Assembly: GCF_013450295.1 (NCBI RefSeq)
Contig: NZ_SKBR01000001.1
Span: forward strand, 810,001 to 874,000
Direction: 5' to 3'
DNA length: 64,000 bases
Origin: Streptomyces sp. AJS327
GTDB lineage: Bacteria > Actinomycetota > Actinomycetes > Streptomycetales > Streptomycetaceae
The notes under the pieces are model-generated. The model saw nothing but the letters and a program-made list of their open reading frames with translations, was not told the DNA's origin and made no database searches. The first letter of the stretch is position 1. Every line of letters begins with the position of its first letter. Positions 18,898 through 27,151 of this stretch are shown here, piece by piece. The position numbers and the translations under genes were made by a program.

Positions 18898-19785
18898 TCA
18901 GAGCGAGATGCCGGGGTAGAACTCGTGCTCGTCGTGCACGGTCACCCGGAAGGAGACGGCGGGTTCCGGGTTCACCGTGTGCAGCGCGCGGTGCACGAGC
19001 GCCCGGTTGTCCCAGATCAGCATGTCGCCCCTGTCGAAGGTCTGGAGGTGGATGTTGTCGTGCTCGAAGGTGGTGTCGGCCTGCCCGCACGCCTCGAACA
19101 GCTCGTCCAGCAGCTTCTCCCGCACCGGGTTCCCCTCGGCGTCCTCCAGCCGGTAGGTCACCGCCTCGCTGATGTACAGCACCGACTCCCCGGTCACCGG
19201 GTGGGTGAAGACGGCCGGGTGGGCGACCTCCGGGGTCACCTCCTCGATCTCCGCGAGGATCTCGGTGATCGGCCGGTAGACGTCCGTCGGGCGGACCTTG
19301 AAGTAGCGCCGCACGCTGTTGACCCCGCGGACGCCCCCCAGTTCCGCCTTCAGCGCCTCGGGCAGGTCCGCGTGCGCCCTCGCCATGTCGATGAAGAAGG
19401 TCCCGCGGTTCTTCTGTGGGATCACCTGCGGATATATCAGCGTCAGTCCGAAGGGGCGCGGCATGAACGAGTAGTCGTGATGCCAGAACTTTCCGGTCTG
19501 CGGTACTCCGACCTGTGCCCCGTCCTCCTTGACGTTGGAGGAGACGAAGATCTCCCGGTGTTCCGGGTGGTGGTACATCGGCTGGTAATAGGTCTCCACC
19601 TCGCCGAGTCGCCGGCCGAACTCCACGAAGTCACCGGGGGAGAGGTGCTGATTACGCAACACGACGATCCGGTGGCTGTAGACGAGTTGCTTGAGCTGCG
19701 CTATATCGCTTTCCGGAACGGAGAGTGCGTCGAATTCGTCGACTGCTATACCGATGCGGGAGCCTTCTTGCGGAATCGTGATCAT
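18898..19785 (-). CDS. ScoE-like Fe(II)/2-oxoglutarate oxygenase, probable isonitrile synthase
   Basis: 295 residues, TauD family. It tracks Rv0097/ScoE closely: [44 protein letters not shown] and [14 protein letters not shown]. The metal ligands are H102, D104 and H265. The substrate-site residues described for ScoE (Tyr96, Tyr97, Lys193, His299, Arg310, recalled numbering) have counterparts Y66, Y67, K163, H269 and R280, all at a constant offset of 30. ScoE uses two rounds of 2-oxoglutarate-dependent oxidation with decarboxylation to turn a beta-(carboxymethylamino) acid into a beta-isocyano acid. ATG 19785 was chosen because AGGTGG lies just upstream; the frame is open to 19875. It is the first gene of the operon. 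Assignment to the isonitrile subfamily is strong; its substrate is not known. Confidence 0.92.
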   Translation of the reverse strand: MITIPQEGSRIGIAVDEFDALSVPESDIAQLKQLVYSHRIVVLRNQHLSPGDFVEFGRRLGEVETYYQPMYHHPEHREIFVSSNVKEDGAQVGVPQTGKFWHHDYSFMPRPFGLTLIYPQVIPQKNRGTFFIDMARAHADLPEALKAELGGVRGVNSVRRYFKVRPTDVYRPITEILAEIEEVTPEVAHPAVFTHPVTGESVLYISEAVTYRLEDAEGNPVREKLLDELFEACGQADTTFEHDNIHLQTFDRGDMLIWDNRALVHRALHTVNPEPAVSFRVTVHDEHEFYPGISL

Positions 19786-19811
19786 CGGCCACCTGCCCGT
19801 GAGTGTTCGGG

Positions 19812-19840
19812 ATATTCTCGGTGTGTTGAAAAAAGGTTCA
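19812..19840 (-). promoter_or_regulatory. candidate promoter of the isonitrile/PKS operon
   Basis: Reading the minus strand, TGAACC (19840-19835) and GAATAT (19817-19812) are 17 bases apart, about 27 bases upstream of the oxygenase ATG. This stretch is markedly A/T-richer than its surroundings. The hexamers fit the consensus only moderately. Confidence 0.35.
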
Positions 19841-20168
19841 GGGTGCGGGAACCGTCGCAAACGTAAGCCGCGCACCCGGGAGTGACAAGGCCGTATTGCC
19901 CCGTTTTAGGGAGACTTCCGTTATGGCAGGGGCTGAGGCAGGGGTGAAATGCTGTGCCCTACAGGGGTGTTCAGCCGTTGACGTACGGTTCGTCAGCGAA
20001 TAAGGAGGGGACCACCCCCACTCCCACACTCCCGGACGGCACCCCCGCCACCCCGACTCGACGCCCCACGAACGAAGTTGCCCTCCCCGGAATCCCAGCG
20101 CCCCGCCCTGCCCCCGCCGTTCACCCGGCGGCCGTCCCGGCTGGCCGCCGGATGACGTGGTGACGGAA
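19841..20168. other. gene-free upstream region of the isonitrile operon
   Basis: About 330 bases separating the operon from the VOC gene terminator. The part up to about 20010 is A/T-richer than average; the remainder is C-rich. Short open frames exist but none has a recognisable protein or ribosome binding site. Regulatory sites for the operon probably lie here; none could be assigned. Confidence 0.45.
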
Positions 20169-20196
20169 GGTCTCCGGCGGTGTTCCGCCGGAGACC
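20169..20196 (-). terminator. hairpin terminator after the VOC gene
   Basis: Perfect 12-base inverted repeat, 20169-20180 with 20185-20196, loop TGTT, about 30 bases past the VOC stop. A second, weaker hairpin (GAGGCCG / CGGCCTC) sits between it and the gene. Confidence 0.7.
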
Positions 20197-20226
20197 CCGA
20201 GGCCGTGACGGCGGCCTCAACTCCGG

Positions 20227-20688
20227 TCAGTCCAGGCAGAACTCGTTGCCCTCGGGGTCGGCCAGCACGAGGAATCCGGCGCTCATCGGGGGAGCGGGCT
20301 CATCGCGGCGCACCCGGGTCGCCCCCAGCGCGACCAGCCGCTCACACTCGGCCTCCAGCGCCGCCATGCGCTCCTCACCGCTCAGTCCGGGGGCCGCGCG
20401 TACGTCCAGGTGGACTCGGTTCTTGACCACCTTGTCCTCCGGGACCCGCTGGAAGAAGACCCGTGGCCCGTGCCCGTCCGGGTCCTCGACGGCCGACTTC
20501 GCGTTGTGCTCCTCCCGTGGGACGCCGACCCGGGTGAGGAACTCGTCCCACGCCGCCAGCGCGTCCGCGCCCTCCGGCAACTCGACGCCGGGCGGCGCCG
20601 GATGGACGTACCCCAGCGCCGCGCACCAGAAGGTGGACAGGGCGCGCGGGTCGTGGGCGTCGATGGTGATCTGGATGTGGCGGCTCAA
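20227..20688 (-). CDS. VOC-family (glyoxalase/bleomycin resistance-like) protein
   Basis: About 153 residues with two halves of a beta-alpha-beta-beta-beta fold, starting SRHIQITIDAHDPRALSTFWCAALGY and ending DPEGNEFCLD, the usual C-terminal VOC signature. Such proteins bind metals or small hydrophobic ligands and range from lyases to drug-binding proteins; a specific function cannot be read. The only sensible start is a TTG at 20688 that overlaps the stop of the upstream DinB gene (TTGA), with GGAG about 9 bases before it. The two are therefore translationally coupled. Confidence 0.8.
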   Translation of the reverse strand: MSRHIQITIDAHDPRALSTFWCAALGYVHPAPPGVELPEGADALAAWDEFLTRVGVPREEHNAKSAVEDPDGHGPRVFFQRVPEDKVVKNRVHLDVRAAPGLSGEERMAALEAECERLVALGATRVRRDEPAPPMSAGFLVLADPEGNEFCLD

Positions 20689-21278
20689 CGGGTCGCTCCG
20701 TTCGTGGTTCCGCCCGCGACGGTGTGCGCGTAGAGGTCGCGCAGCAGGCAGACTTCGGACAGGTGGTGGATCAGTTCGCGGTTGATGTGCAGCACCAGGT
20801 CGGCCATGGCCAGCTCGGGGTAGGGCTCCCCCGCGCCGACCGGGGCCCGCAGCTCGTCCTCTCCGAGGCCCCGAACTCCCGCCGTCCACACGGCGAGTTG
20901 GGTCTCCAGCTGGTCGAGTGCCCCGGCCGCGCTCCCCGCGTACTCCCAGTCCTCGTAGGAAGCGGCCGGAGCGCCGAAGTGCGTCGCGTTGCGGGCCGCG
21001 AGCACACCGACGATGACGTGCCCCAGCCGCCAGGCGATGGTGGTGAAGGGCGCCGGATCGGGTTGCGGGAAGGCGAAGTCGATCGTGAACTCCCCGGCAC
21101 CGGCCTGGATCTGGGCCGTGGAGCTGCCGCGCGGTCGTACGCTCCACGTGTCCGGCGCCGGTGACCAGAGGTACTCGTCGTCGGTGAGGCCCGCGAGGCG
21201 GTCGCGGAGCTGGTGGTTCCAGTGGAACTCCCACTGCTCGCGCAGTGAGCGGTTCCAGTCGTGCTGGTCTGCGTTCAT
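20685..21278 (-). CDS. DinB-superfamily protein
   Basis: About 197 residues, four-helix-bundle DinB/YfiT type. Recognisable are WNRSLREQWEFHWNHQLRDRLAGLTDDEYLWSP, the PFTTIAWRLGHVIVGVLAARN helix with its conserved His, and the C-terminal HINRELIHHLSEVCLLRDLY histidine motif. These His residues normally bind a metal, and relatives are thiol-dependent transferases, for example mycothiol-dependent enzymes. The substrate is unknown. ATG 21278 was chosen over longer frames because the family domain begins there. It overlaps the VOC gene. Confidence 0.85.
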   Translation of the reverse strand: MNADQHDWNRSLREQWEFHWNHQLRDRLAGLTDDEYLWSPAPDTWSVRPRGSSTAQIQAGAGEFTIDFAFPQPDPAPFTTIAWRLGHVIVGVLAARNATHFGAPAASYEDWEYAGSAAGALDQLETQLAVWTAGVRGLGEDELRAPVGAGEPYPELAMADLVLHINRELIHHLSEVCLLRDLYAHTVAGGTTNGATR

Positions 21279-21774
21279 GGGGGCAGCCTCGCAGCGAGCG
21301 GTGACAGTGCCGGTGCGCGACATCGGGCGGGCCGGGTCGGGCGACCGTGACCCGGCGGGAGGGACCCGGTCCGGGGGAGCGGCCGCGCACCCGCCGGCCC
21401 GTCGCGGTCCCGCCGGGCCGCTCCCGCCGCCCGGCACCCCGCCGCCCCGGTGTGCCCCCGCTCACCGGGGCGGCGTGACGTGCGGCGGCCGCGTGCGCTC
21501 GACCGTCCGGTGGACGCCAGCCGGGCGACGGCGACAGGGCCCGGAGCCACGGTCGCCGCCCGGCGGTGGCGGCCGGCCGGACCACCGTCGTGGCCCCGCG
21601 ACCCGCGCCCACGGGCCGAGCCGCGCACCGCCAACACGGCCCGTACGCCCGCCCGTTCGCGGCATTCGTGCCGTACCGCCTTGTTACGCTCGGCCGCTGG
21701 GCGCCCCGGCGGGAGTGCCCGGCACACGGTCCGCACCGGCGTGGGCGCGCGGGCCCCAACCGGAGGGAACGGAC
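21279..21774. other. intergenic region between divergent DinB and APH-like genes
   Basis: About 500 bases, very G+C-rich, with many overlapping open frames but no protein I recognise. Promoters for both divergent genes should lie here; I could not assign hexamers reliably. Confidence 0.45.
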
Positions 21775-22674
21775 ATGGTGTTCGTGGAGGTGCCGTTGAC
21801 CCCGGCGGTGCGGACGGCCACCGGCGTGCGGGGAGACGCCGAACGCCTCTACGGCGGGGAGGAGTCCGCCGCCTGGCGCGTCGGGGACGTGGTGGTGCGG
21901 ATCAGCGCCTATGACCGGGACCCCGCCGACGCGGAGTGGTGCCACCGCGTCGCGGTCGCGGCCCGTGCCGGTGGCTGCGCGGAGGCGCTGGCGCCGCTGC
22001 CCCTGCCCGGACGGCACGACGGTGCCACCGCCACCCGGGTGGAGGGGCGGACCGTCTCGCTCTGGCCCTACGTCGACGGGGTGTGGGCGCCGGACGACCC
22101 CGCGACCGTCACGGCGGCGGCGCGACTGCTGGCCGGGCTGCACCGCGCGCTGGCCCGGGCCGACCTCCCGCCACGCCCCCTGTCCTGCTCACTGGAGACC
22201 GGATTGGACGGCCGGGCGGAGTACTCCGACCCGGCGCTACGCGACCCCCAACTCGACGCCTGGCTCACCGACTTCACCACCCACGCCCCGCTGCGGCACG
22301 CGCTGCACGGCGACTTCTACCACGGCAACGTGCTCACCGCCCGGGACTCCCCCGGCAGCGTGGTTGCCCTGCTCGACTGGGACGAGGCGCTGATCGCCCC
22401 GCCGGAGGTCGATGTGGCGGGCGCCGCCCTGGAGTTCACCGAGGACGACGGCACGGGCATGGACGGCGTACGCCGGTTCGCCGCCACCTACCGGGAGGCC
22501 GGGGGCACCGCCGAACGACTCGACGAGGAGACGCTGGCCCAGCTCGTACGCCACCGACTCCGCCGCGAGGCGGTGTACTTCGACCTCGCGTGCGCTCGCG
22601 GCGTGCGGCACGACACGGAGGACCTCGACTACCACCGGGAGCGGATGGACACCTTCGCCCGCCTGCGCCCCTGA
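21775..22674 (+). CDS. aminoglycoside phosphotransferase-family (APH-like) kinase
   Basis: 299 residues with the APH/choline-kinase fold. The catalytic loop is HGDFYHGNV and the metal-binding Asp lies in LLDWDEA. The N-terminal lobe is short and lacks an obvious canonical glycine loop. Family members phosphorylate small molecules (aminoglycosides, choline, homoserine, sugars); nothing in the context identifies the substrate, so a resistance role should not be assumed. ATG 21775 is preceded by GGAGGG. It stands alone on the plus strand. Confidence 0.85.
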   Translation: MVFVEVPLTPAVRTATGVRGDAERLYGGEESAAWRVGDVVVRISAYDRDPADAEWCHRVAVAARAGGCAEALAPLPLPGRHDGATATRVEGRTVSLWPYVDGVWAPDDPATVTAAARLLAGLHRALARADLPPRPLSCSLETGLDGRAEYSDPALRDPQLDAWLTDFTTHAPLRHALHGDFYHGNVLTARDSPGSVVALLDWDEALIAPPEVDVAGAALEFTEDDGTGMDGVRRFAATYREAGGTAERLDEETLAQLVRHRLRREAVYFDLACARGVRHDTEDLDYHRERMDTFARLRP

Positions 22675-22844
22675 CCCCGACCCCCTGCCCTCGGGCCGGG
22701 GGCACGGACGGTCACAGGTATCACACCCGGTCACGGGTGGTGAGGGGCCATGGGCGCACGCCCGGTCACGGACAGTGGTGAGGTGGGGCGGGGAAGCCGC
22801 CGAGTGTCGTGAGACGTGTCGCGTGGCGCTCTCCACCGGCGACT

Positions 22845-22880
22845 TTGCCCCTGAGGCAAGAGATTTGCCTGAAAGGTAAA
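22845..22880. promoter_or_regulatory. paired palindromes, candidate operator of the XRE-cupin regulator
   Basis: Two tandem inverted repeats lie 20 to 55 bases before the regulator ATG. The first is TTGCC-CCTGA-GGCAA (22845-22859). The second is TTTGCCT-GAA-AGGTAAA (22864-22880), with one mismatch. The shared TTGCC/GGCAA half-sites and regular spacing suggest binding of two dimers, most simply autoregulation. Confidence 0.5.
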
Positions 22881-22899
22881 ACTCTGGCTCAATCGAGGT

Positions 22900-23526
22900 A
22901 TGAGCCCCACCAGCAACGGTGACGCGGAGTTGCCGATCGTCGCCCCGCGACTGCGCGCGACGCGGCGTAACAGCGGGCTGACCCTGGAGACCGCCGCGCG
23001 CCACTCCGGCCTCTCCCCGGCTCACCTCTCCCGGCTGGAGACCGGCCAGCGGCAGCCGTCACTCCCGGTACTGCTGCTCCTGGCCCGCATCTACGGTACG
23101 ACGGTCTCCGGCCTGCTAGGCGAGACGCCCGCCCAGCGGGAGCCGATCGTCCGCGCCGACCGGATGGAGGCCACCGAGGCCGAGGGCTGGACGTACTGGC
23201 GCGCGGGCGGATCCGGCCGCGCCATGCAGGCCCTGCGGGTGCGGGTACCGGTCGGGGTGCAGAACGACCTGGTGCGTGTCCACCCCGGCGAGGAGTGGCT
23301 CTACGTCCTCGAAGGCACCCTCCGGCTCACGCTGGGTGACCATCGGTACGTCCTGGACGAGGGCGACTCCGCGCACTTCGACTCGCTCACCCCGCACCGC
23401 ATCGCCGCGGAGACACCGCACGGCGCGCAGCTCCTGTTCGTCCACACCCTGCTCCAGAGCGGCGCGGCCGAGCTGTGCCTCGGCGAGAGCGCGCCGCACG
23501 GCACGCCCCACCCCTCCTCCGGGTGA
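22900..23526 (+). CDS. XRE-family transcriptional regulator with cupin domain
   Basis: 208 residues. An N-terminal helix-turn-helix covers about residues 15-70 (LRATRRNSGLTLETAARHSGLSPAHLSRLETGQRQPSLPVLLLLARIYG). A C-terminal cupin_2 sensor domain covers about 110-195 (VHPGEEWLYVLEGTLRLTLGDHRYVLDEGDSAHFDSLTPHRI). This class senses a small ligand through the cupin barrel and usually controls its own promoter and a neighbour. Paired palindromes just upstream fit autoregulation. The next gene on the same strand is a tiny membrane protein, a pairing often seen for this regulator type. Confidence 0.92.
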   Translation: MSPTSNGDAELPIVAPRLRATRRNSGLTLETAARHSGLSPAHLSRLETGQRQPSLPVLLLLARIYGTTVSGLLGETPAQREPIVRADRMEATEAEGWTYWRAGGSGRAMQALRVRVPVGVQNDLVRVHPGEEWLYVLEGTLRLTLGDHRYVLDEGDSAHFDSLTPHRIAAETPHGAQLLFVHTLLQSGAAELCLGESAPHGTPHPSSG

Positions 23527-23585
23527 GCCCCGCCCCCAGCCCCGACGCCCCAGCCCCGACCCCCCGATCACCGAAAGGCCGCATC

Positions 23586-23732
23586 ATGCCGAAGGACGAA
23601 CCCGGAGCCGAGCGCGGAGAAGGCCGGTTCCCGCGCGGACTGGCCCTGCGCCTCTTCGTGTACGTCGTGGCGGGCCACGTCCTCGCGGCCTTCCTCTACC
23701 TGCTCTTCACCCTGGGCGCCGCCAGCGAGTGA
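23586..23732 (+). CDS. small membrane protein (DUF6126-like)
   Basis: 48 residues: a charged N terminus (MPKDEPGAERGEGRFPRG) followed by one transmembrane segment (LFVYVVAGHVLAAFLYLLFTLGA). It resembles the small DUF6126 proteins encoded beside XRE-cupin regulators in streptomycetes; this recognition is from memory and moderate. GAAAGG lies about 9 bases upstream of the ATG. Distance from the regulator is 59 bases, consistent with co-transcription. Confidence 0.65.
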   Translation: MPKDEPGAERGEGRFPRGLALRLFVYVVAGHVLAAFLYLLFTLGAASE

Positions 23733-23871
23733 ACCGCCCGCGCCGGACGGCCCCGCCCACACGGCGCCGTGCGGCGGCCGTTGAGCGCCGAACCCTGCCA
23801 ACTCTCCGAGGGGGACGGGGTCTTCGGGCGGCCAGACGGGACCTCGGGCGACCGGACGGGGCTTTTGGCGG

Positions 23872-24729
23872 TCAGGGGAGCGCGGCGTCGTTCCCGGGTG
23901 CCCCGAACCGGGCCAGGCAGTGCCACACCCGCTTGACCGCCGGCGGAGGATGCTGACCGGCGCGCGCCGCGTCCCCGACCACCCGCGGGTCCAGCATCCC
24001 GTCAACGGCCATCCGCGCGCCCACGTCGACGTACTCCGGGCCCCGGTAGTCAGGATGGCGGCGCAGCTCCTCGACCCCCAGCCGGAAGCCGGAATGCCAC
24101 TCCACCGGGCAGCCCAGGCGCAGCGCCGCTGTCTCGACGGCCGTGTCCCGGTAGCACGGGTCCAGCACCAGCGCCTCGACGTCGCGGTCCAGCCGGACCG
24201 TTCCGTGCACCTGCGCCTCCACGTAGTCGTCGAGCCGGTCCGTACGGTCAGCCAGCGCGAGGTCAACCAGCCCCATCCTGGCGGCCGTTCCGAAGTCCCG
24301 CGGCTCCAGCACACTGTCCGGGTAGCAGAACGTGGTCCGTGGCACCGTCCCGGCCGTCAGCCGGAAGTGGGCCGAACCGAACCGTGGCGCCCCGCCCACC
24401 GGTTTGCGACGGAAGTTCAACGCCCCGTAGACGGGACGCTCGTGAGCGGGCGCTTCGTCGTAGGCGCCGCCGAAGATCCGGCTCTCCCAGCGCCAGCGGT
24501 CCCCACCGGGATGCGCGGTCAGCCCGCCGTTGCTGGTCCCCGTGACGAACTGCGAGTGGTACACGCCGTCCTCGGCCAGCGCCTCCAGGATCGGCCGGCC
24601 CTGCCGCAGCCGGTCAGGGTGGAAGTTGAGGGTCACCCGCAACGACGGGTCCACGGGAGGGCCCGACGCCCGCCCCGTCACATACCGAAGGGCCCGTTCC
24701 CGCGGTGACCTGGAGACTCCGGAACTCAC
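23872..24729 (-). CDS. DUF3626-family protein
   Basis: About 285 residues. The signatures VTLNFHPDR, GRPILEALAEDGVYHSQFVTGTSNGGLTAHPGGDRWRWESRIFGGAYD and RFGSAHFRL identify the uncharacterised DUF3626 family, some members of which resemble ADP-ribosyltransferase-like folds. No biochemical role is established to my knowledge. Starts are ambiguous: GTG 24729 gives a compact N terminus, and other GTGs lie just upstream. It is on the same strand as the amino-sugar kinase gene but about 280 bases away from it. Confidence 0.72.
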   Translation of the reverse strand: MSSGVSRSPRERALRYVTGRASGPPVDPSLRVTLNFHPDRLRQGRPILEALAEDGVYHSQFVTGTSNGGLTAHPGGDRWRWESRIFGGAYDEAPAHERPVYGALNFRRKPVGGAPRFGSAHFRLTAGTVPRTTFCYPDSVLEPRDFGTAARMGLVDLALADRTDRLDDYVEAQVHGTVRLDRDVEALVLDPCYRDTAVETAALRLGCPVEWHSGFRLGVEELRRHPDYRGPEYVDVGARMAVDGMLDPRVVGDAARAGQHPPPAVKRVWHCLARFGAPGNDAALP

Positions 24730-25010
24730 CCCCGCAGTGTCCCCCACCCCCGGCCTCCTCCGCGCGCCCCATCGCGTGCTGCCAACGGACCAGCGTCGGG
24801 GACGAGTTGACGAGGTGAACCCCCCCCCGGGCCCGGACAGCCCTCCCTGTCCCGCGCGCCCTCGGAACACGCGAGCGGGACCCACCCGGAGCACCGGGAC
24901 CCCGAGCGGCCGCCGCCCCGGCGGCGCCCGACCGTCAACTCCCGCCACCCGCCGTCCACTCGACGAGGCCCACGGCTTCGGCAACCACGGCTGCGGCGGT
25001 GATGCTCAAC

Positions 25011-25979
25011 TCAACTCCCGCCATCCGGCGTCCACCCGGAACCCAGCGCCAGCCGGGCGAGCACGACCGCCCCCTCCAGGCCGTCCGAGACCGGAAGCGG
25101 CGACAGGCCCATCCCGGACACCCGCGCCTCGAACCGTGCGAGGAGCGGCCCCTCCGGGCCCAGCAACCCCCCTACCGTGACCAGGGGTTCACCCGGCAAC
25201 GGTCCCAACGCCCGGGTGCTCTCCGCGAGCAGGTCCGCCGCCTCGTCGAGGATCGCCCCCGCCACCTCGTCGCCGTCCCGCGCCGCCCGCACCACCACCG
25301 GGCAGTGACGGGCCAGACGCACCGGAGACGTCAGCGACAGACCACCGTCCACCAGGACGAGCCGCGGTGACTCCCCACGCGGCGCGCTCTCCGCGAAGAC
25401 CTCCACGAACTGCTCGGTCAGCACCGTCGCGGGACCCCGACCGTCCAGCGCGCGCAACGCCCGCCGCAGGCCCTCGCGGGCGATCCAGAAGCCACTGCCG
25501 TCGTCCCCGGCGAGCCAGCCACAGCCGTCCGAGGCGGCGACCAGCCGGTGGCCGCGAATCCGGGCCCCGGCGGCGCCCGTTCCCGCCACCATCGTCACCC
25601 CGTCCGCCGGGGTGCCCGGGGCGCACGCGAAGGCGATCTCGATATCGGGGACGATGCGAACGGCCCTCGCACGCACACCGTGTTGGGCCAGTGCCGCGCC
25701 CAACGCGCGCCCCGCCACGTCCCGTCCGGCGTCCACCGGCTGCTCCGGGCCCGCGGCCCCGGCGAACCCGGCGACGACCGCCGCCACGTCCTCGCCCCGC
25801 CCGTGTGCCAGCACCTCCCCCACCACCGCCGTCAGCCGCCGCGCCAACTCCGCCTCCGGCACCGACCGCGCGTTGCCCGCCCCGGCTGACGCCCTGCCCA
25901 GCAGCGGCCCGCGCGTGGCCGGAGCGAGAGCGGCCCGCAGGCTGCTGCCCCCACCGTCGATCCCCAGTACCAGGCTCAC
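25011..25979 (-). CDS. BadF/BadG/BcrA-type ATPase, probable N-acetylglucosamine kinase
   Basis: 322 residues of the ASKHA superfamily. The N-terminal phosphate loop is LVLGIDGGGSSLRAAL, the second is TMVAGTGAAGA, and a GDDGSGFWIAREGL segment follows, as in eukaryotic-type GlcNAc kinases. The reaction is probably ATP-dependent phosphorylation of an amino sugar, giving a 6-phosphate in the cytoplasm. The GTG at 25979 has GAGGGGAC about 8 bases upstream. An RpiR-family regulator and a SIS-domain protein lie next to it, a combination typical of amino-sugar or cell-wall sugar salvage. Confidence 0.85.
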   Translation of the reverse strand: MSLVLGIDGGGSSLRAALAPATRGPLLGRASAGAGNARSVPEAELARRLTAVVGEVLAHGRGEDVAAVVAGFAGAAGPEQPVDAGRDVAGRALGAALAQHGVRARAVRIVPDIEIAFACAPGTPADGVTMVAGTGAAGARIRGHRLVAASDGCGWLAGDDGSGFWIAREGLRRALRALDGRGPATVLTEQFVEVFAESAPRGESPRLVLVDGGLSLTSPVRLARHCPVVVRAARDGDEVAGAILDEAADLLAESTRALGPLPGEPLVTVGGLLGPEGPLLARFEARVSGMGLSPLPVSDGLEGAVVLARLALGSGWTPDGGS

Positions 25980-26159
25980 CGGACGTCCCCTCCGCTCGTG
26001 GAGCCGCCCGTCCCGCTCCGCCGCGCGACGGGAACCTGCGAACACCACCTCCCGGCCACGCGAACCGACCCCACAGCCGGGCCCGTTGAGCTGCCGAACG
26101 CCACACGGGCGAGAGTGGTGCTGTCCATGGAACGGCTCCCGGTCGAAGGTGCGCGAGGG

Positions 26160-27026
26160 TCAACTGCGGTGCCGGTAGGGGCGGACGGCCTCCGTGGTGG
26201 CCGCCATGGCCTCCGTGCTGGAGTCGTAGGTGCGCTGCGCCACGGCGATGTACAGCACGTCCAGGACGGCCATCTGCGCGTGCCGCGCGAGGACCGCCTC
26301 CGTGCTCAGCCCCACCGCCCGCACCCGTGTGGCCAGGGTCAGTTCGGCGTGCCGGGCCAGCGGCGAACCGGGGTCGTTGGTGACCGCGACGGTCGTGGCA
26401 CCCCGCGAGACGGCCTCCGCCAGCACGTCACACGACTCCCGGGTACCGCCACTGTGCGAGAGCACCACGACCACGTCACCGGGGCCCAGCAGGGCGGCCC
26501 CCGTGAGCGCCACGTGCGCGTCGCTCCACGACCACGCCGGAACCCCGATCCGGTACAGCCGATGCTGCAACTCGCCCGCCACGGTGGCACTTCCCCCCAC
26601 CCCGAACAGCTCCACCCGCCGGGCGGCCGCCAGTCGCGTCGCCACCTCCTCCAGCGCGACGAGGTCAACGCCCTCAACGGACCGTGCGACCACCTCCGAG
26701 ACCGCCCCCACCACCGCCTCCGCGACGCGCCGGAGGGAGTCGTGCTCGCTGATGTCCGTGCCGACATCCCCCTGCCACGTATTGCGGGCGCTCCGCGCGC
26801 CCTGCTCGGCCGCCAGCGCCAGGCGCAGCTGCGAGTACCCGGCCAGCCCCAGGGTGCGGCACAGCCGGGTGATGCTGCCGGTGGACACCTCGGCCGTCTC
26901 CGCGAGTTCGAGGATCGTCCGCTCCGCCACCGAGGCCGGGTCCTCCAGGATGAGCGCGGCCAATGCCCGCTGCGCTTCCGGCAGTTCCGGCTCCAGCGCA
27001 CGGAGGCGATCGACGATCTGACGCAT
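26160..27026 (-). CDS. MurR/RpiR-family regulator of amino-sugar metabolism
   Basis: 288 residues. The N-terminal RpiR helix-turn-helix spans about 1-78 (VAERTILELAETAEVSTGSITRLCRTLGLAGYSQLRL). The C-terminal SIS sugar-phosphate-binding domain spans about 110-270 (VELFGVGGSATVAGELQHRLYRIG, VVVLSHSGGTRESCDVLAEA). Such proteins repress or activate sugar-phosphate genes in response to the phosphorylated sugar. It is divergent from the SIS-protein gene and precedes the kinase on its own strand, so both probably respond to it. Start ATG 27026 is close to the predicted promoter; a TTG at 27065 is less likely. Confidence 0.9.
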   Translation of the reverse strand: MRQIVDRLRALEPELPEAQRALAALILEDPASVAERTILELAETAEVSTGSITRLCRTLGLAGYSQLRLALAAEQGARSARNTWQGDVGTDISEHDSLRRVAEAVVGAVSEVVARSVEGVDLVALEEVATRLAAARRVELFGVGGSATVAGELQHRLYRIGVPAWSWSDAHVALTGAALLGPGDVVVVLSHSGGTRESCDVLAEAVSRGATTVAVTNDPGSPLARHAELTLATRVRAVGLSTEAVLARHAQMAVLDVLYIAVAQRTYDSSTEAMAATTEAVRPYRHRS

Positions 27027-27048
27027 AGCGAAGAATTGTTCACCAGCG

Positions 27049-27065
27049 GCACCGAACCCTGTCAA
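27049..27065 (-). promoter_or_regulatory. -35 region of the RpiR gene promoter
   Basis: On the minus strand a perfect TTGACA lies at 27065-27060, with a weak TGAACA 17 bases further on, about 10 bases before the ATG at 27026. The very short predicted leader suggests near-leaderless translation. A nearby imperfect palindrome GAACAATTCTTC (27031-27042) could be a regulator site. Confidence 0.4.
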
Positions 27066-27069
27066 CCCC

Positions 27070-27098
27070 TTGACTCGTACCTCGGGGACAAGCAGATT
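27070..27098 (+). promoter_or_regulatory. promoter of the SIS-domain gene
   Basis: TTGACT at 27070-27075 and CAGATT at 27093-27098 are 17 bases apart, on the opposite strand to and just beside the RpiR promoter. This forms a compact divergent control region. Confidence 0.45.
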
Positions 27099-27151
27099 TC
27101 TCCCACGACGACGAATAATTGTGCGCCTCTCACCGGGAGTTGGGTCCTTCC

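Noticed and set aside
18898..19785. Annotating the oxygenase simply as taurine dioxygenase
   Set aside because: Residue-by-residue agreement with the Rv0097/ScoE isonitrile subfamily and the linked FcoT gene argue for the specialised role.
21775..22674. APH-like gene as self-resistance to an aminoglycoside
   Set aside because: The fold is shared by many small-molecule kinases, and no aminoglycoside genes lie nearby.
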